The notes beneath the pieces were generated by a model, which did no database searches, was not told the DNA's origin, and was given only the letters and a program-made list of their open reading frames with translations. A DNA stretch of 64,000 nt from Phycomyces blakesleeanus NRRL 1555(-). Its lineage: Eukaryota > Mucoromycota > Mucoromycetes > Mucorales > Phycomycetaceae. The position numbers were made by a program, and so were the translations under genes. Location: NCBI RefSeq assembly GCF_001638985.1, contig NW_017265143.1, positions 124,001-188,000 on the forward strand, in the 5' to 3' direction. Of this stretch, positions 61,932-64,000 are shown piece by piece (within the stretch, counting starts at the first letter, position 1; every line of letters starts with the position of its first letter).

Positions 61932-62740
61932 TTAGGGGCCAGATATTTCTAGGGAACCATTTTCAAGCATCCGAGACCTTTTTCCGGCTAGAGACTATGA
62001 ACCTTGGCTCAAGCATATTCTATCATTATATTGCTTCATGTTGCATGTTCGCTGATGGATCATACGATAAGGCTGCCCTGGAGTTTCAGCAGATACCCAG
62101 CCTAATTGAACAGAAGCGGCGTGGCGGTAGAAAAGTGTTGCGCAAGGAGCGATTTTCTGAGCGTAGAATAGAGCGTTGGATAGAAAGGGCACAGGAAATG
62201 GAGCCTAGGTCGATCCTAAATGGGACTTCTCTCCGACGAGCTGTATTTCTAGAGCCTCTTTGGGAACTTATCTACCTTTGGAACGGGTTTTCGTTACTCA
62301 AACCAGCTGCACTCACGGCATTGTACAATTGTATGGAGACATGCATGGTGCGACACCAGAAAATCTTGACACTATCCGAAATTGCATTATTATACTTGAT
62401 GTTGGGTGTAGTGACCCGAGAATTGGGTAATTACAACTATGCAGAAGATTGTCTCCGAAAATCAATAGCACTCGAAACCAAGTTGACAGAAGATCGCTGG
62501 GTGATCTCATTCTCTTACTATGAAAGTGCCATCCTTTACTGCCTTCGAGATAATATCGCAAAGGATAATCAAACCATAGACGGAACAGAACTTATTCGAA
62601 TCCTCCATTGCCGCTCTATTGCTCCTCTGACAGAAAAGGACTCTTCCGGATCTAAGATGTCGGGTCAAGAAGGGATCGATTGGGGAACCAGGCTTCATAT
62701 TCGCTGGCAGCTGCTACTCGAAAGACTAGAACGATCTTAA
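59640..62740 (+). CDS. IML2: IML2/TTC39-family protein (DUF3808)
   Basis: Four exons, 59640-59795, 59956-61087, 61252-61735 and 61936-62740, give 858 aa. Family members are helical, TPR-like proteins; yeast Iml2 is needed for clearing protein inclusions via lipid droplets, and TTC39 proteins act in lipid metabolism in animals. Matching blocks are LAEAHHGLDAFLDDQINDA at the N-terminus, YIKSAYKLRTAYKTYEHL, and FFGIGAFSLIFSLLPPK|VSRVLNTLGF, whose splice is in frame. They are followed by KEKHPRGKLWDLLDGRMVRM, MLAIHEMGWGQIFLGNHFQA, FYHYIASCCMFADGSYDKA, and ALLYLMLGVVTRELGNYNYAEDCLRKSI. Two low-complexity inserts are visible: a Ser-rich loop near residue 160 and an (His-Asn)n run near residue 375. 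Confidence 0.9.
61879..61934. repeat. ATT trinucleotide repeat in IML2 intron
   Basis: About 18 uninterrupted ATT units end two bases before the TTTTAG acceptor of IML2 exon 4, so the repeat also forms the U-rich part of the 3' splice site. Confidence 0.9.
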
Positions 62741-63539
62741 CTGTAAATGCCTTGAGCAGGAGGAGGAGGAGGAGAATGATGACGATGATAAAGAGGAGGA
62801 GAAGGAAGGAGACATGACTACAATAGTATTAATATTATTTATTATTTATTTATTTATTTATTTATTTTTCACAAAGACTGTACTATTCCTGTAAGTGAGA
62901 TGACAAGGGTAAATTTTGTACATTTGTATTCTGCTCCATTACTTTAATGACACATTTAAAACATGTACACAACTTTTCTGTAGATTCTATGTTTAAATAT
63001 TATGTACTTCTTTCCTTCTTTTCTTCTTTTCTTCTTTTCTTCTTTTACCCCTCCAAATAGCCAAGACAATTGGTCTTGGGTGTCTTGACAGTTTTGTCTT
63101 GTAGAGCTATTAATAATAAGAACAGTAATATTTTAATCTTATCATGTATAAATCTTGAGTTAAATAAATTGTCGAATATGTATTGGTAGCAAACAATACA
63201 AGATTTGACGCTGAGTAATTTGATAGTTTCATGACCGGCATACAAGCCGAAATTCAATGATTAATTATTATTTTTATTAGAGTAATAGATGGACTGAAAG
63301 GATAATTATATAATAATTTCTATATACAAGCTCCACAAGCACAAACATACAAATCAATGTACCTTGATGTCATTTAAAGGGTATATGAAAATTGCGTTTT
63401 ATTAGGACCAAAATCTAGACCATTTGATATTTTGATATTTTAAACCATCTTGATGATGTTGACAAAACAGAAAAAAAAAATTAATATAAAATCACATTCC
63501 ATTCCATTCGACTTTGACCTATTTCCTCACTTCTCACTA
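62741..63539. other. 3' region of IML2-like gene
   Basis: A GGA/GAGGA-rich stretch (62758-62810), an ATTT run (62840-62868) and a TTTTC run (63010-63045) occur here. No coding sequence is recognised; short minus-strand frames are AT-driven. Confidence 0.5.
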
Positions 63540-63710
63540 ATGCAATCATTCATCTCTGCCTCATCCAAATGCTACGAAACATACGAAAACTACAATCTAC
63601 GACAAGAAGTCGCACTCTACAAGGCCAGACGTGAGTACGCTCGCCAGATTTTAAAATATACGGCAGGTCAGCTGCAACTCCTTCATGCTACCACACAAAA
63701 GTCAACATAA
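63540..63710 (+). CDS. Small hypothetical protein (56 aa)
   Basis: From ATG at 63540 the frame encodes 56 residues ending in TAA at 63710. The composition is protein-like and helical, with alternating charge (ENYNLRQEVALYKARREYARQILKYTAGQL), unlike the AT-driven peptides of the flanks, and the local GC content rises. The frame stays open upstream to 63450, where composition becomes AT-driven, so the internal ATG is the better start. Upstream CT/CA-rich sequence resembles a 5' UTR. No family is recognised. It could be a small gene or one exon of a larger one. Confidence 0.4.
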   Translation: MQSFISASSKCYETYENYNLRQEVALYKARREYARQILKYTAGQLQLLHATTQKST

Positions 63711-64000
63711 ACACCCACCTTCCAAAGTACATCTTTACCGAGCTGGTCTATCTTCTCTGGTCCAAGTCCAAAAAAAATATATAATAATAATAATCATAAT
63801 CATAATACTCTAAATATCTCTTTTTGGATCCGCCAGGCCAAATCTTTGCGCATTTACTTCATCTTAATAGCTTGCTTTTTCTCAAGAAATACTTGTCTAA
63901 ACACTACTTTATATATATACATTAGACAAGCTACACTGTATTTCTTGCTCAATATACATTTATAATCTATCCTTCTTCTTTATTAATAAAGCAAGTAATA
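63711..64000. other. Right end of window, no gene recognised
   Basis: The sequence is CA-rich just after the small frame and AT-rich towards the window end. It includes an ATA run near 63778-63803. Nothing can be assigned. Confidence 0.45.

Overview
The window looks like nuclear DNA of an AT-rich, intron-bearing early-diverging fungus, most likely Mucoromycota and Mucorales-like. The grounds are short introns (mostly about 50-200 nt) in nearly every gene, fungal-type housekeeping proteins (pyruvate kinase, VPS35, SPC3, BCAT, IML2), long homopolymer and microsatellite tracts, and the remains of a gene whose conserved block (GYVEIGLKDHG...GTKK) I recall as typical of Mucorales genomes. No prokaryotic operons, tRNA or rRNA genes, or CRISPR arrays were recognised. 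All gene models were built by hand from reading frames, splice signals and remembered family sequences.

Layout. 1-9.4 kb is gene-poor and AT-rich; it holds a 704-bp element with terminal inverted repeats (MITE-like) and a long compound hexanucleotide repeat. 9.4-10.5 kb: a two-finger C2H2 transcription factor (-). 13.5-14.7 kb: a decayed gene (-). 15.75-17.5 kb: pyruvate kinase (+), convergent with ARL1 (-, 18.3-19.5 kb). 21.1-22.8 kb: an intronless C2H2 protein with polyQ and QA repeats (-). 23.7-26.3 kb: SPOUT1-type RNA methyltransferase (-). 27.4-28.1 kb: a frameshifted gene of unknown function. 28.4-33.3 kb: mostly relics. 33.4-34.4 kb: calmodulin (+). 35.4-37.2 kb: SAM-dependent methyltransferase (-). 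40.3-44.6 kb: VPS35 (-), head-to-head with SPC3 (+, 45.1-46.2 kb). 47.5-48.5 kb: an Asn-rich, probably mitochondrial protein (+). 48.8-51.4 kb: an unusual enoyl-CoA-hydratase-like protein (-). 52.1-53.35 kb: branched-chain aminotransferase (-). 55.4-58.9 kb: RhoGEF (DH-PH, +). 59.6-62.7 kb: IML2/TTC39-family protein (+).

The genes do not form one pathway; they are typical dispersed eukaryotic loci. ARL1, VPS35 and SPC3 all serve the secretory and endosomal system. PYK and BCAT serve carbon and amino-acid metabolism. Calmodulin and the RhoGEF are signalling proteins.

Main observations: (i) five of the 53 introns I could define in recognisable genes use GC-AG borders, each with a strong GCAAGT/GCAAGC donor; reading frame excludes a GT alternative in four and I found none in the fifth. 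(ii) A 652-aa hydratase-fold protein has apparently lost its oxyanion glycines and catalytic glutamate and carries four Cys-Pro motifs around the domain. (iii) In ARL1 and calmodulin the start codon sits in a 4-nt or 3-nt coding exon. (iv) VPS35 carries a roughly 90-residue acidic insertion.
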